A stretch of DNA of 64,000 bases from Arabidopsis thaliana (GCF_000001735.4 NC_003074.8:17739261-17803260), one strand, 5' to 3'. Counted from the first letter of the stretch, positions 23,671 through 37,509 are shown. The notes: a model not told the origin generated them from the letters alone. Numbers and translations are program-made.

Positions 23671-23850
23671 TTTAGACTAAATGGTGTTTTCTTTTGAAAA
23701 AATCATATAGTTTAGGTCGAACCGCGAACTCGAGAGAGAGAAAAGAAAAAAGGAAGAAAGGATAACACAAAACCTCTCTCTATCTCTCTCGTCTTCCAAA
23801 AATCGAGCACTACACATTGACTCTCTTCTACAAAGAGTCTGGTCACACTC

Positions 23851-26800
23851 ATGGCCATCCTCCATTTCTCTCTTCCTCTTATCGTCTCTTTCCTTCGTCC
23901 TCACGCCTCTCCTCGCTTCTTCCTCCTCCCTCGCTCTCTTTCTCAGTCCCCTTTCCTCTCCCGCCGCCGTTTTCACCGTACCTCCGCCGTTTCCTCCGCC
24001 GCTGTTCATCACCAATCCTATCGTAATCCCGACGATGATGTTACCCGCGCGGTGTCTGTTCCTACATTCCAACAAGCGATTCAACGCCTCCAGGTTCGTT
24101 CGATTCTCACTCATCTCCAATTCTCTACTTTCAAAAGTTCGACGAATTCAAATTGAATTACTCTCTTTTGTTTTGAAATTGAAGGAATATTGGGCTTCCG
24201 TTGGATGTGCCGTTATGCAACCAAGTAACACTGAGGTCGGAGCTGGCACCATGAATCCTTGTACCTTTTTGAGGGTTCTTGGTCCTGAACCATGGAATGT
24301 TGCTTATGTTGAGCCAAGCATACGTCCTGACGACTCTCGCTATGGAGAGAATCCCAATAGGCTTCAAAGACACACTCAATTTCAAGTCATATTGAAACCT
24401 GACCCTGGAAACTCTCAACAGCTCTTTATCAACAGTCTTTCTGCTCTAGGTACTGATTCTTTCTGCCTTCTCTTTTGTTTCCACTTACATGTCTTTTAAC
24501 AGAATAGGTTCCTTTCCTTGTAGATGCACAATTGATTGAATTTTTCACCCTGTGCTGGTTCTGGTTTGTGGTTTTATAGTGTTAATTTTGATTTGCTTAA
24601 GGTTTGATTATGTGAAGGTCGTCTTTATGTTTCATTAGGAAGTTTTCTCATCCAGATAATCCTTCCCTTACTATTTTTATGTGTTAGGTATTGATGTGAC
24701 TGCACACGATATACGGTTTGTAGAAGACAACTGGGAGAGCCCGGTAATGTGTGAACCCATGTTTTATGCGTTTTCCATCTCTTTTAGTTTCTCATTATAC
24801 TCTCAGCGTGCAAGTGTCTGATCATGTGAATGACTGCACACGATATACGGTTTCTTACAGGTGCTTGGTGCTTGGGGGTTGGGCTGGGAGATTTGGATGG
24901 ATGGTATGGAAATCACACAATTTACTTACTTCCAGCAGGTAATTTTCATTTTATGTAAACATTTCTAGAAATTAACTATAGACTACGGTTTGCATTTTGG
25001 TTTCTTAGGGTAGATTTTATCTTTTGTTCTGTAGTATATTTTCTGCGTCGGTTGTTAGAAAACAATATAATTGTGAAGTTTGCTTCTTTCTAGGCTGGAA
25101 GTCTTCCGTTGTCTCCAGTATCTGTTGAAATAACTTATGGGCTTGAGCGCATCATCATGTTACTTCAGGTCAGTCTTATACTCCCTTATTGTTGATGTAC
25201 ACATTTTTCCGTTATAGGTCCGTTATGTTTGGGTTAAGTTAGCCTTTCGTTTTAACCTACAGGAAGTTGACCATTTCAAAAAGATCTTATATGCTGATGG
25301 AATCACCTATGGGGAGCTTTTCTTGGAAAATGAGTAAAAGCCTGATATACTTTTATGGATTTTTAATCAAACATTATCGAACTTATTCTGTGTTTTGAGA
25401 CTGATAGTTGGGTGGATATTACAGGAAGGAAATGAGCTCATATTATTTAGAGCATGCTAGTGTGGATCGCCTTCAAAAGCATTTCGATTATTTTGATGAA
25501 GAAGCACGTTCCTTGCTTGCCTTAGGACTTCCAATCCCTGCGTATGTTTATCACAATGCTCACGATCGTCAATTTTCTTGTCCATATTTAACCACTGCCT
25601 CTTGAATTTAACAAATTGCTGCTTGGGGGCATGCTAGGTATGACCAGCTTCTGAAGACATCTCACGCTTTTAACATTTTAGACGCTAGAGGTTTCATTGG
25701 CGTAACTGAACGTGCTCGTTATTTCGGTCGAATGCGTAGGTAAGATCTGTTCCAGTTTTTTTAGAGTGTATTATTGAGCAATCCAACGAGCTTGATTAAC
25801 CAGAGAGGAAATGCTTTTAAACAAGTCGTTACTTGTAAAAATATTTATGATGTGCATTTTTTGCTTCTGTGCATCCTCTTTGAAAGAATAGCTTGGCTCG
25901 CCAATGTGCCCAACTGTGGTTAGCGACACGTGAGTCTCTTGGACATCCTCTTGGTGTTGCCTCCGAACCAGTTCCTCCCGTTTGTCACAGAGCTGCTCTG
26001 GAAAAAGTGGCTGAAAAGGTTGGCTTGTTTTCTAATTAGAGAATTTACAATTGGAGCTTTTGTTACTGATTAATGATTATTTCCTTTTGATGAGTTGTGA
26101 CTTGTGAGATGTTAGTTTGTGAAAATTTTTGGTGTCGCCATCTTCAGCATTACTTGCTTATATGGTCTATTTACGCATCAAAAGCTGGGTATTTTGATAT
26201 AGAAATATATTTCTGAAGATGTCAAATACGATATAGTTTCCTTTTTTGTTGTTTATGTGGTGTTCAATCGTTACAGGTTTCTGAAGATCCAAGATCGTTT
26301 ATTATTGAGATAGGGACTGAAGAGATGCCACCTCAAGATGTTATCAATGCTAGTGAACAAGTAAAATTTCATTTCATTTGGAGAAACTTGACATTTCTCT
26401 CGCTATCACTCACTCATGGACACTTGTGGGCCGCTCGCTCATGCTGCACCATTTTAACTTCCCAAACTCCCTAGATTATGTGCTTCTTGTTTTTCCATTT
26501 TTCCTGTGTTCTTTTAATAGAACATCAAGTAACTGTCCTTGTTAATATTGCAGCTCAGGGTCTTAGTGCTAGAATTACTAGAGAACCAAAGATTGCGGCA
26601 TGGTGCTGTGAAAGCATTTGGCACACCTCGCAGGCTAGTGGTAATTAATAAGATCTTTTCACATTTACATATTATTGCTAATTGATGTCAACTCCATAAA
26701 AGCATGAATCCAATCTTACAGAGAAAGGATTGGTTAACATCAAACTTCCTTTTTGTTCTTTAGCATTATTGTTCACTTTTAAAATTTTCGCTTATGAGGT

Positions 26801-29800
26801 TTAAAGCTGGCTTTTCATGTGAGGATGAAAAACTAAATTTGATTTATCTGAACGTTTTTTTTTTCAAATGAATCATGGCACCCTTGAAGCTTTTCTGGAA
26901 TTCATTATTCTTTTTCTTCTTCTTTTAAGGAGTTTTAAGTGAATGCTCCTTTTTCAGGTTTTAGTTGATGCTATGTCCTCGAAGCAGCTGGAAGAGGAGG
27001 TTGAAGTTCGAGGACCCCCTGCTTCTAAAGCTTTTGATGATGAAGGAAATCCTACAAAGGTTTTTTTTTTGTTTTCCCTTTGGTCCTCTTTTGGTCACGG
27101 ATATTAAATTAACTATTCAAAGTATTTTGGGAGACAGTGGTGGAATTAAAGAAATAGTATCTGGTTCATTTATTTATCGCCGCTTAGGTTTATGCTATGT
27201 TTATTTTTTTCTTTGTAGCTTGTATTGACTGCCTAAAGATATGTAGATATAATTTTTCTCGTTGTTCTTCCCTGCCAGGCTGCTGAGGGTTTTAGCCGCA
27301 GATATGGCGTTCCATTGGAAAAATTGTACAGAAAAGTTTCTGGTGGGTGCATCCATATTAGCATATTCTGTTAGCAGGATCTTGTTTCTTGTTACCCAAC
27401 TTCAGACTTCTTCCTTTTTCTTTGTTTTCTAGGTTGTGATATTGCTTTTTTTTATATAGTTCTTTTCATTGTTATCTTTTTTTTGTCTTTATTTCAGGGA
27501 AGACAGAATATGTACATGCACGAGTTACAGAGCCAGCTCGACTTGCTTTGGAGGTTCTTTTCCTCTACTCTTTTTGTTATGCTAAGGGACTGTTATTTTC
27601 ATCTTTCATGAAAGACTTAGTATATCCATTAACTTAGCAAATTATTTTTATTTTTATTTTTTTTGGACAAAAACCCAACTTAGCAAATTATTGATGCTCA
27701 CTCTTTTCCTCTTACTTTTCGTATGATGCTCACACTTTTCCTCACACTTCACTATATTGGCTTCTGAGTTTTTCGTGGAGAGAAAAATACAACTATTTGC
27801 TAAGCATACATTTTCTTTTTGGGACCTTGTATATTATATAGGTTCTGTCAGAAGATTTACCTGGTATACTGGCTAAAATATCGTTCCCAAAGTCAATGCG
27901 GTGGAACTCTTCAGTATGTAACTTATATTTGTATACATCTTCGTTCATATTGCCTAGACTCTGTTGTAAAACAAGGGGTTTGAATTACTGCTTTATCTTT
28001 TGCTGTGATTAACAGGTAATGTTTAGCAGGCCGATTCGCTGGGTTATGGCCTTACATGGTGATCTGGTTGTGCCATTCTCCTTTGCTGGCATCTCAAGGT
28101 ACGTTTACTTGGCTACTCTTGCTTCTCTATGCTTTATATGGCTTCGGAAAGATGTTAATATGCAAAATATTTGTAAATAAAGTAACTATCTGTTTCATCT
28201 TCAAAATGCAGTGGAAATGTATCTTGTGGACTTCGCAATACTGCTTCAGCATCACTGTTGGTAAGAATATACCCTGCATTGTCGGCTGTAAGCATATTTG
28301 GATGTCATGCTTCAGATGTGTGCTTTATGGTCTTCTATATATTGGCAGGTACAGAATGCAGAATCCTATGAAGATACTATGAGGAATTCTGGAATCAATA
28401 TTGAGATTGAGGCATGTCCTTCGTGCATTCTTCTCTATCCATTATTTATTAAAAAAATATTTTTAACTTTCAGCAGGGTGTCAGATTTCTTTCAATTTGG
28501 ATTTGTAGTTATGGATCTATGTAGTCATTTCATTGGTTACTATAATTTACAGGAAAGGAAGAAAATCATTCTTGAGAAGTCAAATGCACTAGCAAAGAGT
28601 GTGAGTGGGCGCCTTGTTGTTCCGCAGAACTTACTTAATGAAGTAATATGTTGTTTTTTCAGTGATATGCTCTACCAATGGTTCCAAGAAATGATATTTT
28701 CCTCATGATACCAAGAAGCTAATTAATTTATGGTGTTTTGCAGGTTGCAAATCTCGTCGAAGCTCCTGTGCCCTTAATTGGAAAGTTCAAGGAATCATTC
28801 TTAGAACTTCCAGAGGAGCTATTAACTATTGTAAGCTCTTCAGAAACTAAGATTGGTTTTTATTCCGTGTAACTGCCGTGTAACTGCCCATAACATCTGT
28901 TTACTTTCTTATGATTTGTCAGCAAGTATGCTTATTTATTTAGGCCTAACTATGGTGTAACCCTATAGGTTATGCAGAAGCACCAGAAGTATTTTTCCAT
29001 TATTGATGAGAGTGGACAGCTATTGCCTTACTTTATTGCTGTACGAAACTATAGCCTTGCACTGTCTTCTGCTGCATATTTTGTTTTCATTTTTAATTGC
29101 ACAGAAACAAGTTTTTAATAGCTGATAAAACATAGTGTGACTTTGTTTTAGGTTGCCAATGGTGCAATAAATGAGGATGTGGTGAAGAAAGGAAATGAAG
29201 CAGTTCTCAGGTTTTTGAGATGTGTTATAAGTGGCTAAATCTTTTTACTCAAATTGATAGTAGATCTTTCTTGGCACATCTTTATTCTTCTAGCTCTTTT
29301 CATTGCCCTACTTATTTACTGTCAAGTCTTGATAGTGGTCCATATTTAAAGCATCCAAAGGTCATGTTTTACTTTTGCAGGGCACGTTATGAAGATGCAA
29401 AGTTCTTCTATGAGGTGGACACAAGGAAAAGATTTTCTGAATTCCGAGATCAGCTACAGGGAATTCTTTTCCATGTAAGTTTTCCTTCGGTACATATCTT
29501 AAACAAGAAGATACGATAAATGCATTACTAGATGGTCGTACTTCCTTTCTTTTTTGTAGTAGTTTCATTGTGGTTTCAGATGTTCAGTAATCTGTACTAT
29601 TACAAGTAAAAAATGCAAACCATATAATATTGACTTCAGTAGCACATACAACACAAGTTTCTCATCCATGTTTATGTGAATTAATAGGAAAAGCTGGGGA
29701 CGATGCTGGATAAGATGAACCGCCTCAAAAAGATGGTATCTAAACTTTGTTTGGCCCTCAAAATTGATGAAGATCTGCTTCCGGTTGTAGAGGATGCTGC

Positions 29801-31704
29801 CTCACTTGCTATGTCAGATCTTGCAACTGCTGTAGTTACAGAATTTACTGCGCTGTCAGGAATAATGGCTCGTCATTATGCTCTCAGAGATGGCTATTCA
29901 GAGCAGGTAGTGGATTGTTCAAGTGTGTCTGTGTATGGTTATGAGCATAAGTTGCTCTTGTGTCAGCTTCTTTGCTTCATAGATTTAAGCTACTAGCCTA
30001 CTGTGGTATATATTTATTACATGTGCTCCATTATTATATGACAATTGTGTTCCTGGGATGCAGATAGCAGAAGCTTTGCTGGAAATTACACTTCCTAGAT
30101 TTTCTGGAGACGTCATCCCAAAAACAGATGCAGGAATGGTTTTGGCAATAGGTGATAGGTAAATTGAAAGCCTAAAGTTTTGTTGTCTCTCCCATTTCTT
30201 TCTACGCCAAACGGTTCGTCCTGTGAACACAAAACCTTGTATCTGGATTGCGCGGAGCTAAATTGTATATGCTTCTGATATGATAATTTTTGTTCGAATT
30301 TGTGATCCTATATACTAACACCTATGCTTGTCCCTATGACTGTAGATTGGATAGCCTTGTTGGTTTATTTGCTGCTGGTTGCCAGCCAAGTTCAACAAAT
30401 GACCCTTTTGGCCTTAGAAGAATATCATATGGCTTAGTAAGTTTATAGATATTCTGATCTGAAAATGAGCTATTATGATATGTCATTTTATGGTTGCATG
30501 AGGTTATGGATGCCAAGTAATACTTTGTATGCCACAGGTTCAGATTTTGGTCGAGAAGGATAAAAATGTCAACTTCAAACGTGTTCTAGAACTTGCAGCC
30601 AGTGTACAACCGACGAAGGTTGAGGCAAACACTGTAGAAGATGTGAGAATCAATTGAGTGGCATCAAATCTTGTTATCACCATCTGAAATTGTTCGTGAC
30701 ATAATTAACTCTTTTATTTGTTTCTAGGTGTATCAATTTGTTACTCGAAGACTGGAACAGCTATTGGTTCGTGCAACTTTTGTGATGTTTATCTTTTTCG
30801 ATTTCCCAGCTCTTAAAATATCTTACGGGTCCAGTTCTTGAAACAACGTTTTATCCTTTTTTACAGGTTGACAACGGAGTAAGCCCTGAAGTAGTTAGGT
30901 CTGTCCTAGCAGAGCGTGGAAACAATCCTTGTCTGGCAGCACGGACTGCATACAAGGTTAGTGACTTGTGATATGATCCAATAGCAGTTAGCTAGGGAAT
31001 TAGGTAATAGTTGAGAAGCCTTTGGGCATCATTCTCCTAGTGAATGTTGCTGTGTCATAGTGATATTGCTCCAAAGAAGCTAACATCGCTGGTGCTTGCC
31101 TTGCAGACGGAAAAGCTAAGCAAAGGTGAGATGTTTCCGAAGATAGTGGAAGCATATTCTCGTCCCACACGCATTGTCCGTGGGAAAGATGTTGGTGTTG
31201 GAGTTGAGGTACTTGAGGTTTCTGTCTGATCAAAGAGCATTTGTGAAAACTTGCAGCTTCTAACATTGAATGATGCAATCAGGTGGATGAGAATGCATTT
31301 GAGACTCCCCAAGAGAGAACGTTGTGGAGTACTTACACCTCTATCAAAGATCGAATTCACACTGGTAACTCACTTTCTTCCCTGCTGTATTCTCTCAAAC
31401 AAGCTCGCTTCCAAATTCGTCTCACTAACCTTCCAAATTTCAGGCATTGAAATCGAGGACTTCACCGAGATATCCATGCAATTGGTGGAGCCACTCGAGG
31501 ATTTCTTCAACAATGTATTTGTAATGGTGGTAAGTTAAAACTTTGTCCATACACTGTACTCGAGTATCGCAGACGAGTGAAGTTTGAATATAACGGTTTT
31601 TGCAGGAGGAAGAAAGAGTGAGGAAGAACAGACTCGCTCTGCTTAATAACATTGCCAATCTTCCCAAAGGAGTCATTGACCTCTCATTTTTGCCCGGATT
31701 TTGA
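23851..31704 (+). CDS. EDD1: EDD1, organellar (bacterial-type) glycyl-tRNA synthetase, fused α and β chains
   Basis: I could trace 33 exons from ATG 23851 to TGA 31702–31704, about 1067 residues. Residues 1–about 60 form an Arg/Ser-rich, acid-poor targeting peptide ([19 protein letters not shown]), fitting chloroplast or dual mitochondrial import. The α-subunit part (about 75–375) has [17 protein letters not shown] and [13 protein letters not shown], class II catalytic motifs of bacterial α2β2 GlyRS. The β part starts near [11 protein letters not shown] and runs to the end, including [14 protein letters not shown] and DPFGLRR. It charges tRNA-Gly for organellar translation; from memory, null alleles arrest embryos (EMBRYO-DEFECTIVE-DEVELOPMENT 1). 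The α–β fusion is the normal chloroplast state and also occurs in some bacteria. Introns are mostly 70–250 bp. Confidence 0.95.
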
Positions 31705-31920
31705 TCTTTACTTGTTTCATAATCCCACTCCGGAATCATCAATTCATTGACCTCTCATTTTTTCTTTGTTTCATAACCTCATATAGTTGTGTTCACTGAG
31801 CAAAAATTCAAACTAAAACTTGTGCAATGGAATACTTTAAAAACAGTTTCATAACCTCAATAAAAAGATTTCAAAGATTTTTAGATACTTCTGATTGAGA
31901 TGTGTTCTATTTCAAAATTC

Positions 31921-32778
31921 TTTTTTTTTTTCTCACAAGTGATAGAATTTATTAAGCTTTCACAATATCATACATAGGCTTTAACAAAAGCCCAAACAGC
32001 AGGTTTACAGAAATAGCCAACAAAGACCAAATAGATAACCGACTTCTGTAGAAGAATTTCAATCTAAACTCCATCCATGGAAACGTGTCGACAACCGGTT
32101 AAACCACGTCCCACGCCTGATGAGTAATCACAAGTTTTTCCGGCAACAACCTCCACCGTTGAGCGCCGATTCCGGTAAGAAATCCTCGCCGATAAGGAAT
32201 CGAACGAAGACTCTTATGTTTTGCACCGAATTGAAAGCATCGAAGCTCCAATTAAAGTAACAGCTTAAGGGACCATGATAAGCGACACAAGAAAATCTTC
32301 TTTCCTTCAACAAAAGAGTGAAATCTCTTTGAAATCATTCTGTAAATCCAGAGTACAAAAGAAAAGGATCCGAAATTTATCTTGAAGAGATAAGAAACTA
32401 ATTCGGATCGGAGTAAAACTCAAAGGACAGAGACAAAGAAGAACCACCGTGGATATGGCAGATCAACATCCCTAATCGTAGATCCGATGAGATTATTAGC
32501 AAATTAAAAACATAATTGAAAAATTAAAGCAAAAACAGAATCCGGCCATGGCCGCTAGGTTAGCCGGTCGATGCCGGGCAAAAGCTAGCCACCGCTACTT
32601 AGGAAGCCAGTCGGTGCTAGACGAAAGCCGGCCATCACCGTTGAGAAAAACGGAAGACGCCGGACATGTAGCCGGATAACCACCGGACGGCGAGAAGAAG
32701 AGCGTATTCTCTCTCTAAAATATTCAGAGAGCGAGAAGAGAGAGAAACACTGACGAAAATATAGATTTTATGGGCTAA
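31921..32778 (-). mobile_element. Poly(A)-tailed retroposon (LINE-like, non-autonomous)
   Basis: On the minus strand a GC-rich 5' portion (CCGG-rich, 32540–32720) preceded by CT-rich DNA leads to a 3' end with an A-tail, visible as T11 at 31921–31931. The block is bounded by CAAAATTC at 31913–31920 and 32779–32786, a likely 8-bp target-site duplication. No reverse transcriptase frame is present. The CCGG-rich 5' region resembles leaders of plant LINEs, which suggests an internally deleted LINE. Family assignment needs a repeat library. Confidence 0.6.
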
Positions 32779-32876
32779 CAAAATTCAAATGAAAACATTG
32801 GATTATAAGATGGTTAACAAAAATGGTTGAGAAAAAACCATCGAGAGAACCAAAGGGAGAGAAACGGAGCTAAGTT

Positions 32877-35290
32877 ATGGAGGAAGAAAAAGCGGCAGCT
32901 TACTACGACGAGCTCACGCGTAAAGGAGAAGGAGCTGCTCGCTTCAAGCAAGGTCTCGGCTTCTCCACCGGAGCCAACGCTGTTCCGGAGAGAGGATCGG
33001 CGATCGCATCGTCGTCTTCGTTTCTCAACCAATTCGTCAAGGCTTCTAACCATACTAAATCCACTGATAACAAGGATTCCGAGATCCGGTCCATCAGAGA
33101 TAAATTGAAGAAGAAACCTGAAGATCCTAGGGTGCCGGAGAGGAGCTATAGAGAGTCGAGTGAACGGCGTCGTTATCGGAGTAGAGAGAGGGATGAGAGA
33201 GATAAAAGCCATAGAAGGAGAAGCAGGAGTTCAGAGAGACGTAGTAGTTATGTGGATAGAGAGAGACGGAGAAGCAGGAGCAGGAGTGCAGAGAGGCGTA
33301 ATAGGTACGGGGATAGAGAGAGCCGGAGGAGGAGTAACCGAAGCAGAAGTTTGTCGCCGAGGAGAGAGCGGAGGAGCAGAGAAGATGTTAAGGAGAAGAA
33401 GCCTGATTACTCGCGGTTAATCAAAGGCTACGATGAGATGGTAATACTCATTTCTCTCATCATTCTTCAGCCTGTATGGTTATCATACTTCGAGGAACTT
33501 TTGTTTACCAGAATCAGCATCGTAATGTTATAATCCCTCTAGAGTTAGGACTTAGGAGTGTAATAAGAACTTAGCAATTACCTTTACATATTGCAACATA
33601 GGAATTGCCTTCATGTGCCCACATTCAATAGATGTTTTGAGATTATAAACCCTTGATCTCTAATTTGGTTTACCATTCTTGTGGAGCTCCTTCTTTGTTT
33701 ATGGATGATAGTCATAGATTCTGTAATTTTGTTGCTGGTGTTTTGTGTGTGTCTGTGTGTGATTGTCATTTCCGTGGTATTATAAGGTTGGTTTTTGTGT
33801 TGCTTTCTTGAACAGTCAGCTGCTGAAAAAGTGAAAGCCAAGATGAAGCTTCAGCTTGATGAAACGGGTATGTTAGTCGGTCCCATTTGAGAGATTACAT
33901 TGATTCTGTTGTCCACGCTTCAGAGCAGCTAAGATCTCATTCTTTCGACAACTTCTTTTGAGTGGGATCCATCTTTGGAATGTTAGAACGGTGGGGCTGT
34001 GTTTTGGCACTTAATGTCTTGGCCTTGAATTGATGATGCTGATAAGGCTTTCTTATTAGTTTAGTAGTTTTGTAGTGATTCGTAGCCTTAAGCCAGTTAG
34101 TTGAGGTGCTAATGTTAAAATGGAGGTACGGAGAATGTTAGGTTTTTGGTTGGGCATTGGGTCAGCAGGTAGCTGAGAATTCTCCCATCAATCAAAGTCT
34201 TTATGGTGTAGTTCTGTGGAGGGCTGTGTTTTGGCTCTTTATCTCGTGGCATTCAGGATACAATGCACGTTACTGTTGGGAGAAGACTTTTCCTAACTTT
34301 TCCTTATCAGCAAAGCAAAATCTATTGACCTCATAGATTTTCATAGCAGCTCTGTATATAAGGAGGATTGAGACAAACCCTTTCATGGAGATATCAAATC
34401 TGTAAATGTGTTTATGGTAGATGAAGAAAAAAGTCCTGGTGTCTGAGAAAGAATAAAAAAACAAGAAAGATCAACTCTGTCCTTAAAAATGAGATCCCTT
34501 GGGTTGTATACCTTGTGAAAACATTGATATCAATCTCATGTTTAGTTCTTCTCTTGAAATTAATGATCTGCTTGGTTTGCAGCTGAGAAAGATACCAGTA
34601 AGGGTGCAGGATGGGAAAGATTTGAATTCGACAAAGAGGCCCCAGTTGATGATGAGGAACTAGAAGAAGGTCAGTTTCCCGTGAATCTCTACCTTTACTC
34701 CATGATTTCGATGAACGGACAGAGCTAAAGCCGGAAATCATTCTCAGTTACTCTGTACTCTTGATGCTAAAAACTTCATATGATTGCAGGTGCTGATGAT
34801 GATGCTGCCTTGGTCAAGCGCATGGGACAAAGTTATAGGTTTTCCGCCATCGAGGTTTACTGAGTCATTAGCTTACATTGTCAACCTCTAATCAAGTCAC
34901 AGTTTTTATTATATCAGAGCTTCAGACAGTTTATATGGTTTAATAAAAACTTGTAAGGCAAAAAGGGAAGAGCAGTTGAAAGCCGCCCACGATGAGGCCA
35001 TGTTTGGAGTACCCACAGGCCAAACTCCTACCGAGAACACCGGCGATGATGTTACAGAGATAACTAATGTAAAGGACGATGAAGGAGAAAGCAACAGTGG
35101 CGCGATAAGTCTTCTAAGTGAAAAGGTAAAAATTTGTGAGCTCTCTTCATTTCTTTTGCTCTCAAACCAATCGAGATTCTTAGAGCTCCATTTTAGGGTA
35201 TGTACGTAAGCTTGTTAATCCCCATACTTTGTGTTTTAGGTGCTTGCAAAACAGCAAGGATCTTGGCGTGACAGAGCTCGCAAGTCATGA
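32877..35290 (+). CDS. RS-rich nuclear protein, RSRC2-like (AT3G48120)
   Basis: Six exons (32877–33440, 33816–33867, 34583–34669, 34790–34854, 34958–35125, 35240–35290) give 328 residues. The N-terminal third contains YYDELTRKGEGAARFKQGLGF; a dense Arg/Ser/Glu region at about residues 90–175 (RRRSRSSERR, RRRSRSRSAERR) resembles an RS domain. After DYSRLIKGYDEM the C-terminal half has a GWERFEFDKEAP segment and an acidic run, then RMGQSYRFSAIEAKREEQLKAAHDEAMFG, the small-acidic-protein-like module of RSRC2 proteins. It is probably nuclear and linked to pre-mRNA splicing; no RRM is present. The first coding exon carries all RS repeats and has clearly higher GC than its surroundings. Confidence 0.9.
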
Positions 35291-35690
35291 AATTCATACA
35301 TATGTATTGGAACTATGGAACTCGTGGTGGTTAATCTAGTATATAGTTGACAAAGTTTTGATCGTATGTTCCTTGTAGAAATTTTGATGAAGTGTTTGAA
35401 AGTGTTTGCGATCCATATAGATTGCCCATCGATGGAAGATATAATTGGATCATGTTTTTTATCCAGATATTAGTTTATTAGTACCTAAAATTTTCTTCGA
35501 GGAAGTAAGATATATATATGTGATTACGATCTTATTTCCAAAAATCCAAGTATTTTCCATAAAAACAGATCAAAGGTAGAAGCAAAATCCAAGATTTCAA
35601 GGTTAAATAACGAGTCGGATACATAAGATCAAATCCCAAACCATGTTAAAGATAAAAGTCACTCCTACATAAAGAAGAATTGAAACGACG
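35291..35690. other. Convergent 3' region
   Basis: Shared 3' flank of the RS protein gene (plus) and the RPL13 fragment (minus). No further feature seen. Confidence 0.5.
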
Positions 35691-35691
35691 C

Positions 35692-35879
35692 TCACTTCTT
35701 CTCTTCGTTCTCAGCCTCTGAAGCCCTCTTCGCTCTAGCACCTGCATGTCTCTTCATTGTGCGTGCTACACGAAGAGTGTTATACGCCTCAAAGGATTTC
35801 ATTTCAGCGGTGAGCTTTACGAGCTCCATTGTTGGAGTCTCACGAACAATAGGCATGTAGTGCTTCATCTTTTTCACCT
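35692..35879 (-). pseudogene. Truncated ribosomal protein eL13 (RPL13) copy
   Basis: The frame ends at TAA (35692) and encodes the C-terminal ~60 residues of eL13: [17 protein letters not shown], then [37 protein letters not shown]. Full plant L13 is a little over 200 residues, so about 145 N-terminal residues are missing. Upstream is a splice-acceptor-like TTTCCAAAG (35880–35888) and, 350 bp further, a leader-like segment ending in a TTGAGTAAGT donor (near 36230–36240). An intron is thus retained, so the copy arose at DNA level or by deletion of the middle exons. A 61-residue protein from the internal Met is possible but unlikely to enter ribosomes. I remember AT3G48130 as an RPL13-family pseudogene. 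Confidence 0.8.
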
Positions 35880-36369
35880 TTGGAAAGAGAAATCATATGA
35901 GGCAACAAATATCTCAATGCTCAAGCTAACATCCAACAAGCAAACTAAATAAATAATAATAACTAGTATCATCATCAGATCAAACGAGGCAACAGCTTAA
36001 TGCTCTAGCTAACGACCAATTTGATGTAGAGTTTACTTCTACAAAAACCTTTGTTAGTCTCTAAAGCAGAACAAACAAGGAATCAACCAACTCAGAAAAA
36101 CTCGGAATGAACAAAACTACGAACTTAGAGAATTCCTATCCAAGAGCTAGCAGAACACAAAAGAATGAACTAATACATGCCTTTATCGATACGTCTTAAC
36201 AAAAAACTGAACCTAATAATATAACATACTTACTCAAGATAGGCAACAAGAAGTAGAGCAAATCGATCTTCACAACGAACTTCAAGATCTCAGGAGCTAG
36301 CAGAAAAGAGAAAACACATGATCGCATTAAATATAAAACAATTTATGATACGAGATAGCTGCAATTGAA

Positions 36370-37509
36370 AAAGGGATTGTGACACGTTTAGGCACTTTTA
36401 AAGAATTTTATTCCTTTTGAGGCACTTGTGAGGGATAAGGCACTTTTCCAACTTTTTCATTAAACTTTTGACCAATTTGCCCCTGAAAATTAAGAAATTA
36501 TTATTTAAAAAAAAGTTTCATCTCTCCACATTCCTTTTTTTTTTCTTTCTTCTTCCTCGCTTCTTCTTTTCACTCGCTCTCTCTCTTCTCATTATTACTT
36601 TTTTCTTTCCTTGCAAAATCAACCATTTGAGAGTTTGTCAAAATCGTGTAGCTTCTATATTTTTCTCTACGGAGAAACCTTTCTAGATTTATGTGACGAT
36701 TGCTTGTTCGATTGAAGTTCTGAAGTTTTGGAGCGTTAGCGCATGTAACGAATGGCGGAAGCTCAGGTTTTGCAACCAGTAACATCTAGAGGTGAAAAAT
36801 AAGAAGATTTGTTCCCTCAATTTTACAACCAATCGATCAAGGTATTGCTTTCGCCCCGACGATTCCTCAATTTTGTGAACATAATTTTAAGTTTTGCTAG
36901 ATTATGTTGTACTTGTTTCATATTAGCAAAATTGTGTTTGTGAAGACGAAGATATATGTTGCAGATCGAAATTCCCTCTTCCCTTACTCTCCTCTATTTC
37001 AGATCAGTTGCAAGAAGACGACGAGATAGACGGTGATGATTGGGCCTCTTTATAGCCCAATATTAAAAACTGTCCCATTCTAATAAAGCCTTTTCGTGAA
37101 AGATGATGTTGGATTCGATTCAATGGGCATTTATATGTTCTCGGCCCGTTCTTATCATATCTTATTCCTCCTGTAAAACTATTTTCAAAATTTACTATTC
37201 GGATTAAAGTATATCACAATTCCATTATTCGAATAAGGACTATCAAATTTTATCTATTTTTTATATTTTTATATGTAAATTTTGAAGAATTATTTTATAT
37301 TTATATATAGAGTAAGCCATAGAAGTTTTGTAGGACTAATCATGGGCCGTGACCAAAACAAACCTTCTTATAGGCCTATAAATATACTGGACTTTATCTG
37401 AAACTAAATTTAAACCCAAAATAAAACGATTTGATGTGAATAATTTTAAAGCTCAATAAAGAAAAGATTTGGAATCAAAAGATCATAAGCACGCACATAC
37501 TAATTGCTA
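36370..37509. other. Intergenic DNA, no gene supported
   Basis: Includes a CT-rich, leader-like stretch (36530–36680) and a short ATG frame at 36753 that stops after about 16 codons. Site-II-like GGGCC/AGCCCA motifs occur near 37045–37065. I recognise no coding exon. Confidence 0.5.

Noticed and set aside
23677..24120. 147-codon minus-strand frame, Arg/Glu-rich
   Set aside because: Antisense to EDD1 exon 1; the charged composition mirrors the CT-rich transit-peptide coding sequence.
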